Positions 45,269 through 54,657 of a stretch of 64,000 bases of DNA are shown here, in pieces. The stretch spans positions 62,001 through 126,000 of the forward strand of contig NZ_CALGPY010000012.1 of assembly GCF_937959485.1 (NCBI RefSeq). The letters run 5' to 3'. This DNA comes from an uncultured Campylobacter sp. (GTDB lineage Bacteria; Campylobacterota; Campylobacteria; Campylobacterales; Campylobacteraceae). Under the pieces are notes generated by a model. The model was not told where the DNA came from and ran no database searches. It saw only the letters and a list, made by a program, of their open reading frames with translations. Position numbers and translations under genes: made by a program. How positions within the stretch are numbered: position 1 is the first letter of the stretch; every line of letters starts with the position of its first letter.

Positions 45269-46452
45269 CGCTCGATCCTCATGCGATAAGCTAAAAAGCT
45301 CAAAATCGTAGCCAGACTTAGCGCTTCTTTCGACAGATATGCGCCATGATCGAACTGGCAATCTATCAAAAGATAGATCAGAAGCGCAAGAACCCCAAAC
45401 TGCCTGCTTTGAATGCACTCTTTAAAAACGCTAAATAGGATCGCGCCATAAAAGATGAGACCGAGCGCGCCGCTATAAAGCAAAATTTCTAAAAATAAAT
45501 TATGCGGCGCGTTATATTCAGGATGCTCAAGGACCGGGGAGCCCGGCAAATTTATATATGAGCCCAGTCCGTAGCCCAAGATAGGCTTTTTTTGCGCCAT
45601 CTCTAAAATATAGCTCCAAATCACAGTCCTACCCGAAGAATCTCCGCTAAATAGCGCTGCTAGCCTTTGCTCAAACGACTGCGAAAGCGCAAGCAAAATG
45701 GCAAAAAGCGCGATGAAACCTACCGTGAAAAGCAGGTATTTTTTGTTTAAGCTCTTTAAATTTAGCGTGCCGTAAAACGCGAGCGCACAAAACGCACCGA
45801 CCCACGCCGCTCTGGAAAATGAAAAGATCATAAAAAAGGCAAACAAAAGCAGAGCCGCAAATTTAAGCGCTAAAGGCCGCCGTATCGCCGCCGCGCTAAG
45901 GCAGAGCCCAAAGCCCATAAAAAGCCCTAAGATATTGCGGTTCGAAAGCGATCCGCTAAGACCGCCGCGAGCGGAATTGCTTGAAAAGACGATCGCATCG
46001 GGACTACTTACAAGCTGATAGACCACGCTCACCGATAAAATTCCAAGCCCCACGAACAGAAAGGCAAAAACGGCGTTTTGATCAAAAAATTTAAGCTTGT
46101 AAAAATAACAAAGCACCAAAAATATAGCACCGTATCGAAGGACGAAAAATATGGTGCTCTGCCATGCTTTTTTTGAGATAACCGCCTCGTTTAGGAGGTT
46201 TGAGATCGCTAGCGTCGCCACTAAACAGACAAAGCAGATCGCAATAAATCGCGTTTTTTTCAAAATTTCGCTTAGGATTGCGTAGCTTTTAAAATACAAT
46301 AGATGCGCCAAAAAGAATAAATTTAGCGCTGCAAAGGAGATCTGATAGACCGCGTTTTTAAAAAACAGCGACGCGCACCAAAGAAGTAGCAGCGTTAAAA
46401 ATGTGATCCTCCAGCCGTTAGGCGCGCCGTTTTCATAAAAAAATTTTTTCAT
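45265..46452 (-). CDS. O-antigen ligase family (WaaL/Wzy_C) membrane protein
   Basis: 395 residues with about ten membrane helices. The large periplasmic loop contains the typical GRTVIWSYILEMAQ and, after it, PILGYGLGSY and NAPHNLFLEILLYSG, the Wzy_C block with the conserved His. It joins a glycan from a lipid carrier to lipid A-core, or polymerises it. Start and stop overlap its neighbours by 4 bases. Confidence 0.88.
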   Translation of the reverse strand: MKKFFYENGAPNGWRITFLTLLLLWCASLFFKNAVYQISFAALNLFFLAHLLYFKSYAILSEILKKTRFIAICFVCLVATLAISNLLNEAVISKKAWQSTIFFVLRYGAIFLVLCYFYKLKFFDQNAVFAFLFVGLGILSVSVVYQLVSSPDAIVFSSNSARGGLSGSLSNRNILGLFMGFGLCLSAAAIRRPLALKFAALLLFAFFMIFSFSRAAWVGAFCALAFYGTLNLKSLNKKYLLFTVGFIALFAILLALSQSFEQRLAALFSGDSSGRTVIWSYILEMAQKKPILGYGLGSYINLPGSPVLEHPEYNAPHNLFLEILLYSGALGLIFYGAILFSVFKECIQSRQFGVLALLIYLLIDCQFDHGAYLSKEALSLATILSFLAYRMRIER

Positions 46453-47525
46453 ATTAAACTCTCATAAACCTTTATCGTTTTTTCTACCATCTGCTTTAGG
46501 CTGAAGTTTTGCGAAACGTAGCCGTAGCCGTCAAATTTCAGCTCGCGCGCGGAGGCAAACAGCCCCGCCAGCGCCTGTGCGTCGCCCACGTCAAAAAAAT
46601 AACCGTTTTCGCCCTCTCTTACAATATCCAGCGCGCCGCCGTGGCGGGTCGCGATCACCGGGCAATTTAGCGCTATCGCCTCGGCCATCGAGCGCCCGAA
46701 GCTCTCGGGCTTGCTTGAAGCGCTTACCGTGACCGACGAGAGCGAGTAAATCTCGGCCACCTTGCTCTGCGAGCCTGCAAAAATTACGCGCTCGCAGAGG
46801 CCAAGCCCCTCTACGAGCGATTTTAGCTCCGAAAAATACTCGTCGCGACCCGCCCCCACGCCGCCTACGATCAAAATTTTAAGCTTTTGTTCGCTTGCTA
46901 AAGCCGCGGCGCGGATTAGGGTTTTGTAATCCTTAATCTGCGTGATGCGCCCAACGCCGGAGACGATGAAATCATCTTGCGCGAGGTTAAAATTCTGCCG
47001 AAATTCCGCGATGAAGCGCTCGTCTAAATTTTTGGGATTAAATTTTTCTAGATCGATGCCGCGCGGAATAATCGTGATCTTGGCCGCATCCGCGCCGTAG
47101 CTTCGCACCACGTGATCGCGCGTATAGCCGCTTGGGCAGATGATCGCGTCCGCATCCGTCATGATTTTGCTGTAGAAATTTACGGAATTTATCCCGTGCA
47201 CGGTGCTTACGATCTTTGCACGCGGGCGGGCAAATTTAACCAGCCACGCCGGCACGCGGGAGCGGACATGCACTATGTCGGGAGAAATTTCGCTTAAAAT
47301 TTTACGCAGCTTTAAAACGCGCGCCGCAACGCTTAGGATATTTTTGGAGCAAACGTCGAGCTGTACGTGCACGCCGCCATCTTTTTCTATCTTTGGCGCC
47401 AATTTGCCGCCGTTACTGATGACGAAATTTTCGATGCCGCGCCGTGCGAACTCCCTATTTAGCTCGACTACGCCGCGCTCGACGCCGCCTTCGTTCAGCT
47501 CGGGCAGGATTTGCACGACCCTCAT
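46449..47525 (-). CDS. Family 4 glycosyltransferase
   Basis: 358 residues, GT-B fold: VVQILPELNEGGVERGVVEL, ISPDIVHVRSRVPAW, GVGRITQIKDYKTLIRA, and the GT4 donor motif SASSKPESFGRSMAEAIAL (E-x7-E). Likely an LOS core or heptose-type transferase. No insert is seen, unlike two other GTs nearby. Confidence 0.92.
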   Translation of the reverse strand: MRVVQILPELNEGGVERGVVELNREFARRGIENFVISNGGKLAPKIEKDGGVHVQLDVCSKNILSVAARVLKLRKILSEISPDIVHVRSRVPAWLVKFARPRAKIVSTVHGINSVNFYSKIMTDADAIICPSGYTRDHVVRSYGADAAKITIIPRGIDLEKFNPKNLDERFIAEFRQNFNLAQDDFIVSGVGRITQIKDYKTLIRAAALASEQKLKILIVGGVGAGRDEYFSELKSLVEGLGLCERVIFAGSQSKVAEIYSLSSVTVSASSKPESFGRSMAEAIALNCPVIATRHGGALDIVREGENGYFFDVGDAQALAGLFASARELKFDGYGYVSQNFSLKQMVEKTIKVYESLI

Positions 47526-48898
47526 ATTTTTATCTCCCTCACAAACGCCTTAAGATTGTACTTCGCAGTCTTTTTTGGCTTCACGCCCTCGCTGTAGCGC
47601 CTAGCATGCCCAGTAGAAACGAGAGCGCTTATAAAATCGTTAAATTTATTATGAGCGACTTTGCGTTTTAAACTCAAAATGGCTACGCTCGCACTCCCGT
47701 TAGATACGGCCTCGCTTATCATCGAGACGCTGTCCTCGCTGATAAAGACCCACTCGCACTGCGCCAAAAAATCGCCGATCGGATTTACGGGCTCGCGGCT
47801 ATAAATCACGCTGTAATCCCAGCTGAGCTTTTCTAGCGCACTCTCGGTAGCCCTCGGCGTGCGCGGAGAGGTCGTTAGCGCAAACTCCCAGTCCGCAAAC
47901 TGCGCTCTTACGCCCTCGATCTGCTTTAAAATTTCATCCCCCATCTCAAAGCAGGAATTCGGCCCGCCGATGATAAATCCTACCGCCTTGCGCTGCGGCC
48001 GGTACAGCCCCTGCGGGCGCGAAAAGCTAAGCGAGACTGGCGAAATTTTAAGATTTGCGCGCGGCTTTGGGCGATCGTGCGCGCCTGCGATGATGACGCT
48101 AAAATCCTTGCGGTAGCCCTTCGGATACATTAGCGCTATACTCGGCTTAGCGTATCTGCGCGCGTAAAATTTTAGCGCGTAATAGGTCGTAGAGCCCGCG
48201 CCTACGAACAGATCGAAATCTGCGAAATTTAAATTGCGATCTGCCGGAGCATCTAAATTTGCGCTATTTTGCGAGGCGGAGCTGTTTAGAGCGGAACTAT
48301 TTAAATTTGATCCGTTTTTTGGATCCGCCGCCGTGCCGCTCCCGCCGAGATCGCACTTAAAAATTTTAAAATAAAGCCCTAAAAAATCAAGCACGTAGGA
48401 GCAGAGTTTAAGAAACTTGTTTGCGTAAGCGATCCTACAAATGCAAAACTCAAGCCCTCTTAGCTCGCAAAATGCGATGCTTTGATTCTCGTGCCCCTTG
48501 CGGCCATCGCTTAAGATGAGCGCTTTTCGATGTGGATTTTTTGGGGCGGACGGATTTGCAGCGGAGTTTTCGCCATTAAAATTTAGCGGCCCACCATCTG
48601 CGTGACATACGCAGCTTGAGGCACCCGATCTTAAATTTTTACCTTTAAAATTTTCACGCCGCAAAGCACAAGAGGAGCCGCCGCAAAACGATATAAAATT
48701 TTTGAAATCCGAATTTTTGCTCGCTCGCGCGGCGGCGATCGCTACGAAATTTTCGCGATTTAAAATTTTACCTTCTCGCGCGGCACTACCTAAATTTACG
48801 ACGTTTTGCTCTTTTGCAAAAAAGCGCGAGCCCTGCAGCGCGGATAAATTCCCAACGACTCTGTGTTTGTTCTCGCCTCTTGAAATTTGCCGCGCCAT
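47522..48898 (-). CDS. ELM1/DUF1022-like protein with two low-complexity inserts
   Basis: 458 residues from ATG 48898, 2 bases after the upstream stop. The core begins only at about residue 125 (KALILSDGRKGHENQS) and resembles the ELM1 family of nucleotide-sugar-related GT-B proteins: AGSTTYYALKF, IIGGPNSCFEM, VFISEDSVSMISEAV and the KRKVAHNKFNDFI end. Residues 1-124 and about 183-223 are Asn/Ser/Ala-rich filler (NSSALNSSASQNSANL) from AAATTT-type DNA. Likely a glycosyltransferase of the LOS pathway. Confidence 0.75.
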   Translation of the reverse strand: MARQISRGENKHRVVGNLSALQGSRFFAKEQNVVNLGSAAREGKILNRENFVAIAAARASKNSDFKNFISFCGGSSCALRRENFKGKNLRSGASSCVCHADGGPLNFNGENSAANPSAPKNPHRKALILSDGRKGHENQSIAFCELRGLEFCICRIAYANKFLKLCSYVLDFLGLYFKIFKCDLGGSGTAADPKNGSNLNSSALNSSASQNSANLDAPADRNLNFADFDLFVGAGSTTYYALKFYARRYAKPSIALMYPKGYRKDFSVIIAGAHDRPKPRANLKISPVSLSFSRPQGLYRPQRKAVGFIIGGPNSCFEMGDEILKQIEGVRAQFADWEFALTTSPRTPRATESALEKLSWDYSVIYSREPVNPIGDFLAQCEWVFISEDSVSMISEAVSNGSASVAILSLKRKVAHNKFNDFISALVSTGHARRYSEGVKPKKTAKYNLKAFVREIKI

Positions 48899-48900
48899 AG

Positions 48901-49782
48901 CTAGTCCATCTTCCATCGTTTATGTATCCAAAACCACTGCTGCGGCGCGGTTCGCACGACTTCTTCGAAAATGTCGTTGCACTTTTGCGTGATAAATAAC
49001 TCGGCCTCGTCCTTATCTAACCCCTCAGGTAGCGGCGGGAAATCCTTGATCACGATCTCGTAGCGATCATCCTCTCCGCGGCGCGCAAAAATGGGTATCA
49101 GCACGGGGCGAAATTTCAAATAAAGCGACGCGATAGTCTTCGTGGTGTAGCACTGTCGTCCAAAAAAGGTCGTAATCAGGCTGTTTTTAGGACCTGGCTT
49201 TTGATCGGGCAAAATGCCTACGTTGCGCCCCTGCTTTAGCGCCTGCACGAGCCTGCGCATCGCATCGTCCTTGTAAATGAGGTCGTTGCCGTAGCGCTCG
49301 CGAAACGGCGCCACTAGCCGCTCCTCGATCAACTCATTATCGCTGCGACGCCCGACTACCGAGACGGGAAAGCCATTGGCGCCGAAAAAATTAGCTAGAA
49401 TTTCCCAATTTCCAAAATGCGCAGTAAAAAATAAAATCCCGTGCGGATTATCACCTTTTAGCTCTCGGACGCGCTCTAGCACCTGCTCGCCGTTTGAAAT
49501 CAGATCATCAAATTTTAGTCTACCATTGTAAAATAAAAGCGTGTCGGTAAGCGTCCTAGCGATACTGCGAAAATTCTCGATCGCAAGAGCGTGAAGCTCA
49601 CTTTCGCTTTTTTGCGGATAGGCGGCGCGAAGGTTATCCTGCGCAACTTTAACGCGCCTACTAAGCTTCCACGATGCAAAAAGTGCGAGCTTGTCGAAAA
49701 ATGCGAATATGAAGCTTTTCGGCGCGAATTTTGCAAATTTTATCAAACCCAGCGCCAAAAAATATTGGATTTTTTCCTTCAT
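48901..49782 (-). CDS. lpxL: Lipid A acyltransferase (LpxL/HtrB family)
   Basis: 293 residues. Lysophospholipid-type acyltransferase fold with the catalytic HX4E motif HFGNWE (about residue 121), GRRSDNELIEERL, and the second block GILPDQKPGPKNSL. It adds a secondary acyl chain to the Kdo-lipid A precursor at the inner membrane. It heads the LOS gene run; an N-terminal amphipathic segment anchors it. Confidence 0.94.
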   Translation of the reverse strand: MKEKIQYFLALGLIKFAKFAPKSFIFAFFDKLALFASWKLSRRVKVAQDNLRAAYPQKSESELHALAIENFRSIARTLTDTLLFYNGRLKFDDLISNGEQVLERVRELKGDNPHGILFFTAHFGNWEILANFFGANGFPVSVVGRRSDNELIEERLVAPFRERYGNDLIYKDDAMRRLVQALKQGRNVGILPDQKPGPKNSLITTFFGRQCYTTKTIASLYLKFRPVLIPIFARRGEDDRYEIVIKDFPPLPEGLDKDEAELFITQKCNDIFEEVVRTAPQQWFWIHKRWKMD

Positions 49783-49841
49783 AAAGACCTCGTTTTAAAT
49801 GCGAGATTATATTGAATTTTGGCTAATTAGTAGCTAAAACG

Positions 49842-51590
49842 CTATTTGCCGAGGCAAAAATTGCTAAACATTTCGTCTAAAATTTCATCTCGCTCAAATG
49901 GACGCGAAATACGTGCAATCGCCTCAATCGCGCGATTTATCTCAAATGCAAAAAGCTCAAGCTCGCCGCAAGCTAGGCGCTCGCTTGCATTTTTAAGAGC
50001 CGCAAGCGCGCTCTCGCAAGATAGAATTTGCCGCTCATTGCTTAGCATAAGACCATCAAAATTTTGAGAATTTAAGTAGCTCTCAAGTGCGGTTAAAATT
50101 TTATCTACGCCCTCATTTGCAGAAATTTCAAGTGGCGTAAAAATGGAATTTGCTTGGGTATTTTGCTTAGCGGAATTTATTGCAGAGCTATTAGGCGCGA
50201 TGGAATTTGCAGAATTTTGTTTGGAATCATCCTGCGTGAAATTCTCCGCAGCACAGCTTGCAGTAGTGCGCTCGGTATTTGGCGACGCTAGCCCGGCTTT
50301 TGCAGTGGAATTCTGTTCCATCAGATTTATGGAATTCGCAAGGGCTATTTGGCTTGTAGGCGCGGAATTTGTGGAAGTAGAATTTTGCGCGCTTAAGTCA
50401 CGCTTTAAATTTTTAGCTTTTAAATTCTGCGCGCAGGAATTTAAAAAAACATCGCAGGTCCGACTTTGCTTTAAATTTTCGGCTGTGAAATTCTCTGATA
50501 TGGGATTTTCGGCTGCGAAATTCTCTGCAGAAAAAGCCTCTAAATCCTCGTCAAGATCCTCCGCGCTAGGATGAAATTTACGCGGCAGGTCACATTTATT
50601 TAAAACGTAGATGATTTTTTTGTCTTTTTGTTCGCGCAATATTTTTAGGATCTGCGCGTCCTCAGCATCCCATTCGCGACTTGCGTCAAACACCGCCAAA
50701 ATCACGTCTGCCTCGCTTGCAGCGCGAAGCGAATATGAAATGCCGATACTTTCGAGCTTTGAGCCGCTGTGTCTGATACCTGCGGTATCGACTATACGGA
50801 TTAGATGAGTACCTATTTGCAAGCTTTCTTCGATGAGATCGCGCGTAGTGCCCGCTTCGTCGCTCACGATGGCGCGCTCGAAATTTAAAAGCGCGTTTAG
50901 TATACTTGATTTGCCGACGTTGGGCCTGCCTACGATCGCCACCTTAAAGCCCTCGATTAGCCCTTTGCGACTGCGGCTGATGTGAGTGATTTTTTCTAGC
51001 GAAGCGATATTTTGGCTAAGCATTTCTTGCGAGTTTTGCAGCACATCAGAAGGCAGATCATCCTCCGCGTAGTCGATGCAAACCTCGACAAAAGCTAGCG
51101 TCTTAACCAGAGCTGCGCGCAGATTTGCGACGAAGTCTGCCAGCTCGCCGCGCAGGTTTCTAGCTAAAATTTTAGCCGCACTTTGTGAGCGAGAATTAAT
51201 CAGATCGCTTATGGCTTCGGCTTTACTAAGATCCATTTTACCGTTTAAAAACGCTCGCTTACTGAACTCGCCCGGATTTGCTATGCGCGCACCCAGAGCT
51301 AGCACGGCATCTAATGCCAAGGATGAAGCCGTAAAGCCGCCGTGAGTTTGCACTTCTATGACATCCTCGCCGGTAAAGCTATGCGGAGCTTTAAAATATA
51401 TCAAAATCGCCTCGCCGAACGCTTCGCCACTCGCGTCAAAAAGATTTACAAGCGTAGCATAGCGAGGTCGCAAAGAACTGCGACGTGAAAGGCTTAGAGC
51501 GATAGATAGCGCTTCCTCGCCTGAAATTCTAATTATGCAAATTCCGCCGATGCCGTGAGCCGTAGCGATAGCGGCGATAGTCTCGCTCAC
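49842..51590 (-). CDS. mnmE: MnmE (TrmE), tRNA U34-modification GTPase with a 145-residue insert
   Basis: 582 residues; the family is near 450. With MnmG it makes the cmnm5U34 wobble modification. All parts exist: N-terminal folate-binding domain (GIGGICIIRISG, THGGFTASS), G1 GRPNVGKSSI (221), G3 DTAG, G4 NKCD (331) and the C-terminal FCLGK. Between G4 and the G5 region EISANEG lie about 145 extra residues (340-484, bases 50139-50573) of Asn/Ser/Ala/Glu filler, coded by repeated GAATTT/AAATTC words. The frame is kept, so the insert is tolerated or spliced out only by folding as a loop. Two bases separate it from jag. Confidence 0.95.
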   Translation of the reverse strand: MSETIAAIATAHGIGGICIIRISGEEALSIALSLSRRSSLRPRYATLVNLFDASGEAFGEAILIYFKAPHSFTGEDVIEVQTHGGFTASSLALDAVLALGARIANPGEFSKRAFLNGKMDLSKAEAISDLINSRSQSAAKILARNLRGELADFVANLRAALVKTLAFVEVCIDYAEDDLPSDVLQNSQEMLSQNIASLEKITHISRSRKGLIEGFKVAIVGRPNVGKSSILNALLNFERAIVSDEAGTTRDLIEESLQIGTHLIRIVDTAGIRHSGSKLESIGISYSLRAASEADVILAVFDASREWDAEDAQILKILREQKDKKIIYVLNKCDLPRKFHPSAEDLDEDLEAFSAENFAAENPISENFTAENLKQSRTCDVFLNSCAQNLKAKNLKRDLSAQNSTSTNSAPTSQIALANSINLMEQNSTAKAGLASPNTERTTASCAAENFTQDDSKQNSANSIAPNSSAINSAKQNTQANSIFTPLEISANEGVDKILTALESYLNSQNFDGLMLSNERQILSCESALAALKNASERLACGELELFAFEINRAIEAIARISRPFERDEILDEMFSNFCLGK

Positions 51591-51592
51591 GA

Positions 51593-52348
51593 TTAGCTTT
51601 TTTCGTCTACGATGACGATTTTGCCGCTACGCGTGGATTTGATGCCTACGAAACGATCTGGATATGCTTGTTTTAGCTTGTCGGCTACGATTTTGATAAA
51701 TGCGCCGTCAAAAGCTTTCGTGACGATACGCTCATTTCCAGAGCGCTCTACGAGCGCATTTACGTAAGACTCGATAAATCGTTCTTGATTTTGTAAAAAT
51801 TCCGCGATTTCAAAAACCACAGCAAGATCATATCTGATGCTGATCCAGTTGTAAATCATATACGAAAGTGCCTTGTAGCGGTGTCCTTCTTTGCCGATAA
51901 GCAGCGCGCTATCCTCGCCTTGCAGCTTGATATAAACGGTATCTTCGTCGATTTTGCTAACATCGCTAACTTCGATATTAAACTCACTTGATCTGAAAAG
52001 TGCAGATAGCTTCTCTTTGATATCGGATAGAATTTCATCCGTCACAACGCCCTTTTGCTTTTCTTTGCGATGTTTAGAATGCGTGGTGCGCGGACTTTGA
52101 GACTCTGATTTGTCGCCCTGCTTTTTTTCTGCTTTGCCGGTTTTGTTTTGAGAGGCGCTAAATTCCGGATTTTCGCTAAATTTTTCCCCCTCCAAAACCG
52201 CTTCTATTACGGCATTTTTTTTAAAAAAGCCCAAAAATCCACCGCTTGGATGCTGCAGCACGCGCACGTTAAGCTGCGTTACTGAGCATCCCAGCTCAGC
52301 TGCTGCTTTATTATATGCGTCTTTTAAATTTTCTGCTTCAATTATCAT
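51593..52348 (-). CDS. jag: Jag/KhpB, KH-R3H RNA-binding protein
   Basis: 251 residues. N-terminal Jag-N domain (MIIEAENLKDAYNKAAAELG, GFLGFFKKNAVIE), a basic linker (about 75-100), a KH domain with GEDSALLIGKEGHRYKAL and a C-terminal R3H domain (RFIESYVNALVERSGNERI). It follows yidC with a 4-base overlap, the usual arrangement. It binds RNA and affects cell elongation in other bacteria. Confidence 0.93.
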   Translation of the reverse strand: MIIEAENLKDAYNKAAAELGCSVTQLNVRVLQHPSGGFLGFFKKNAVIEAVLEGEKFSENPEFSASQNKTGKAEKKQGDKSESQSPRTTHSKHRKEKQKGVVTDEILSDIKEKLSALFRSSEFNIEVSDVSKIDEDTVYIKLQGEDSALLIGKEGHRYKALSYMIYNWISIRYDLAVVFEIAEFLQNQERFIESYVNALVERSGNERIVTKAFDGAFIKIVADKLKQAYPDRFVGIKSTRSGKIVIVDEKS

Positions 52349-53988
52349 GATTTTTTCTCCGCTATTTGAGCTTGTTTATGCCTAGCAAAGGCTTTATTAA
52401 TGACGTATTGCTGGATAATGGAGCAGAAATTATTTACCGTCCAGTATAACGTAAGACCCGCAGGAAACATTACGAAAAATACCGTAAAAATAAGAGGCAA
52501 GAATTTCATCATCTTCTCTTGCATCGGATCGGTAAATGTAGTCGGCGTGATCTTTTGCTGCAAAAACATCAAAATTCCCATCGTAATCGGCAGGATGTAA
52601 TATGGATCTTTAAGCGACAGATCGTGGATCCAAAGCGCCCATTCCGCGCCCTTTAGCTCGATCGCGTTAAGTAGCACGCGATAGATCGCAAGAAATACGG
52701 GTATCTGAAGCAGGATCGGCAAGCAGCCACCCATTGGGTTGGCGCCGTTTTTCTTATACAGATCCATCATATGCATCTGCAGCTTTTGCTTATCGTCCTT
52801 ATATTTTTCCTGAAGCTCCTTCATCTTAGGCGCCAGATCTTTTAGCTTATTCATCGATAGCATTCCCTTGTAGCTTAGCGGGAATAAGATTAGGCGGATG
52901 ATGAGCGTAAGCACGACGATCGACCAGCCCCAGTTACCGATATAGCCGTGCAACCAGTTTAGAAATTTAAACATCGGGCGGGCGATGAAGGTAAACCAGC
53001 CGTATTCGATAATGTGCGTAAGAGCAGGATTTATCGAGCTTAGCGTTGCGTGATCTTTCGCGCCGATATAGCCCGTAAGACTAAGATCGCCGTCTGAGCC
53101 TATAAAAACTTGCGAAATTTTATCCGCGTCGGTCACGGTCACATCCATATTGTTGCCATAAAATAGCGTCGTATAATAGCGATCGGAGCTCGCAGCGATA
53201 TTTGCGCCACTTATTCGCTCGTTTTTATCCACATCACCATCTTTAAAAATTTCTACGCTTTCGCTTATAGCCTGCGAGCCTGTAAAAAATGAAGCGATTT
53301 TATCTGAAATTCCAGCTTCGCCAGGTTTTCCTACGATGACGCCGTGAACCGTATAGCTATCTACTTCTACGTTCGGACGCGAGCCGGGGCTGATAAAATA
53401 ATGCGCATTGCCGCTTAACTTCAGATCCAATTTATAACTACCATCTGGATAAAAGGTAAGAATTTTATTTATGCTAACGGCGCCTAAACTTTGACTTAAT
53501 GTAACACTAGCCTCTCCGTTTCGTACGTCCAGCTCGCCAGATGAAGCGCTGTAAGGAGTATCGAAAGCCATCGTATTCAACGCCGCGTCCTCAAAGCGCA
53601 TCTCAAGCGGTTTAGAATGCGATTTAGGATCGATCAAATTTATCGCATCGCCGTTTTCATCATGGAATTTCGCATCGTTTAGCACATACGAGCTTATGCG
53701 ACCGAGTCCGTCGATCGTAAAATTTGCTTCTTTTCCGACTACGCGTACTAACGGTGCAGAGATGGAATTTGCGGTATTTAAATTTGCTCCCTGCGCGCTC
53801 ACGCCAGCGGCGGAAGTTTGCGGAGCGGACTTGGCGGCATTTTTTTGCGCGATTTGCGCCGCGGTTGCATTTGCCTCCATTGCAGCGCGAATTTTTGATA
53901 AATAAAAATGATCGTAAGCTACAAAAAATATGAGCGCAGTTGCTATCGCGATAGCAAGGCGCTTTGATTGAGGAAGTTTATCTAGCAC
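52345..53988 (-). CDS. yidC: YidC, membrane protein insertase
   Basis: 547 residues. N-terminal helix (AIAIATALIFFVAYDHFY), an Ala/Asn-rich linker, the large periplasmic P1 domain and then the conserved insertase core: helices with GNWGWSIVVLTLIIRLILFPL, NPMGGCLPILLQIPVFLAIY, and FVMFPAGLTLYWTVNN shortened here. It inserts proteins with or without SecYEG. It overlaps yidD by 11 bases. Confidence 0.97.
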   Translation of the reverse strand: MLDKLPQSKRLAIAIATALIFFVAYDHFYLSKIRAAMEANATAAQIAQKNAAKSAPQTSAAGVSAQGANLNTANSISAPLVRVVGKEANFTIDGLGRISSYVLNDAKFHDENGDAINLIDPKSHSKPLEMRFEDAALNTMAFDTPYSASSGELDVRNGEASVTLSQSLGAVSINKILTFYPDGSYKLDLKLSGNAHYFISPGSRPNVEVDSYTVHGVIVGKPGEAGISDKIASFFTGSQAISESVEIFKDGDVDKNERISGANIAASSDRYYTTLFYGNNMDVTVTDADKISQVFIGSDGDLSLTGYIGAKDHATLSSINPALTHIIEYGWFTFIARPMFKFLNWLHGYIGNWGWSIVVLTLIIRLILFPLSYKGMLSMNKLKDLAPKMKELQEKYKDDKQKLQMHMMDLYKKNGANPMGGCLPILLQIPVFLAIYRVLLNAIELKGAEWALWIHDLSLKDPYYILPITMGILMFLQQKITPTTFTDPMQEKMMKFLPLIFTVFFVMFPAGLTLYWTVNNFCSIIQQYVINKAFARHKQAQIAEKKS

Positions 53989-54325
53989 TATTTTCTCCTA
54001 GTCGTATGACGTAATATCTATTTTTTTTATATGGTATAAACCAAAGCTTAAATTTATCCACAGAGGCATTGCTGCTGCGGATTTTAGAAAATACGCAAAA
54101 TTTGAAATTTCGCGCGATTATCGGATAATCTATGCCACCGCTAAAGAGCGGATTGCATCTTAAAATTCTAGCCGTTACAGCGCAGAGTGCGCCAAAGACG
54201 CCGTTAAACTTAAACTCATAAAGCGCGTATTCCGAACAGCTCGGATAATAACGGCAACAGCGCGGTAGCAAAGGCGAAATAAATTTTCGATAAAACCCGA
54301 TTGCGACTATAAAAAATCTCTTCAT
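53978..54325 (-). CDS. yidD: YidD, membrane protein insertion efficiency factor
   Basis: 115 residues. The signature SPLLPRCCRYYPSCSEYA and RILRCNPLFSGGIDYP is clear. YidD assists YidC. It has the normal place between rnpA and yidC and overlaps rnpA by 4 bases. The C-terminus is about 35 residues longer than the shortest homologues. Confidence 0.96.
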   Translation of the reverse strand: MKRFFIVAIGFYRKFISPLLPRCCRYYPSCSEYALYEFKFNGVFGALCAVTARILRCNPLFSGGIDYPIIARNFKFCVFSKIRSSNASVDKFKLWFIPYKKNRYYVIRLGENSAR

Positions 54326-54657
54326 TTTACTGCGCCGATCTTTTTAAACGCCCATTTTAAATTTCGCTCGATGTCTTCAAAGCTCATATCTATGATCTGC
54401 TTTTTTGCGATTAATATAAAAATTCCGCTAACAATGGCGTCTTTTTGATTATAAAACGCTGCGCGCAAACGTCTTTTAGCGTAATTTCGCGTAACTGAAT
54501 TGCCTATTTTTTTACTGGCGACTGCGCTAAATTTACGCTGTTCGCTAGCCAAAAAATACACAACAGCGCATTCGCAATGCCACTTCGCCGCACTTTTATA
54601 AACCTCCGAAAAAACCCTGCTATCGCTTATCGCAGCAAATTCGCCTACGCAGCCAAT
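54322..54657 (-). CDS. rnpA: RnpA, protein subunit of RNase P, with no standard start codon visible
   Basis: The conserved frame runs from just behind a stop at 54670-54672 to 54322. It includes FSEVYKSAAKWHCECAVVYFL and the RNase P signature KKIGNSVTRNYAKRRLRAAF. No ATG, GTG or TTG lies before the conserved FSEVYK segment. The first GTG (54561) would remove it. An ATT at 54657, overlapping the end of rpmH and preceded by AGGCAGAAGAAG, is the best candidate start and gives 111 residues. Otherwise a frameshift lies at the 5' end. RnpA helps the RNA subunit bind pre-tRNA. Confidence 0.8.
   Translation of the reverse strand: MGCVGEFAAISDSRVFSEVYKSAAKWHCECAVVYFLASEQRKFSAVASKKIGNSVTRNYAKRRLRAAFYNQKDAIVSGIFILIAKKQIIDMSFEDIERNLKWAFKKIGAVK

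Noticed and set aside
45269..45418. Longer N-terminus for the deacetylase at 44453
   Set aside because: It lies within the ligase gene; ATG 45268 gives the standard 4-base overlap and a membrane anchor at the N-terminus.
50143..50574. 143-codon plus-strand frame inside mnmE
   Set aside because: It is the antisense shadow of the low-complexity insert.
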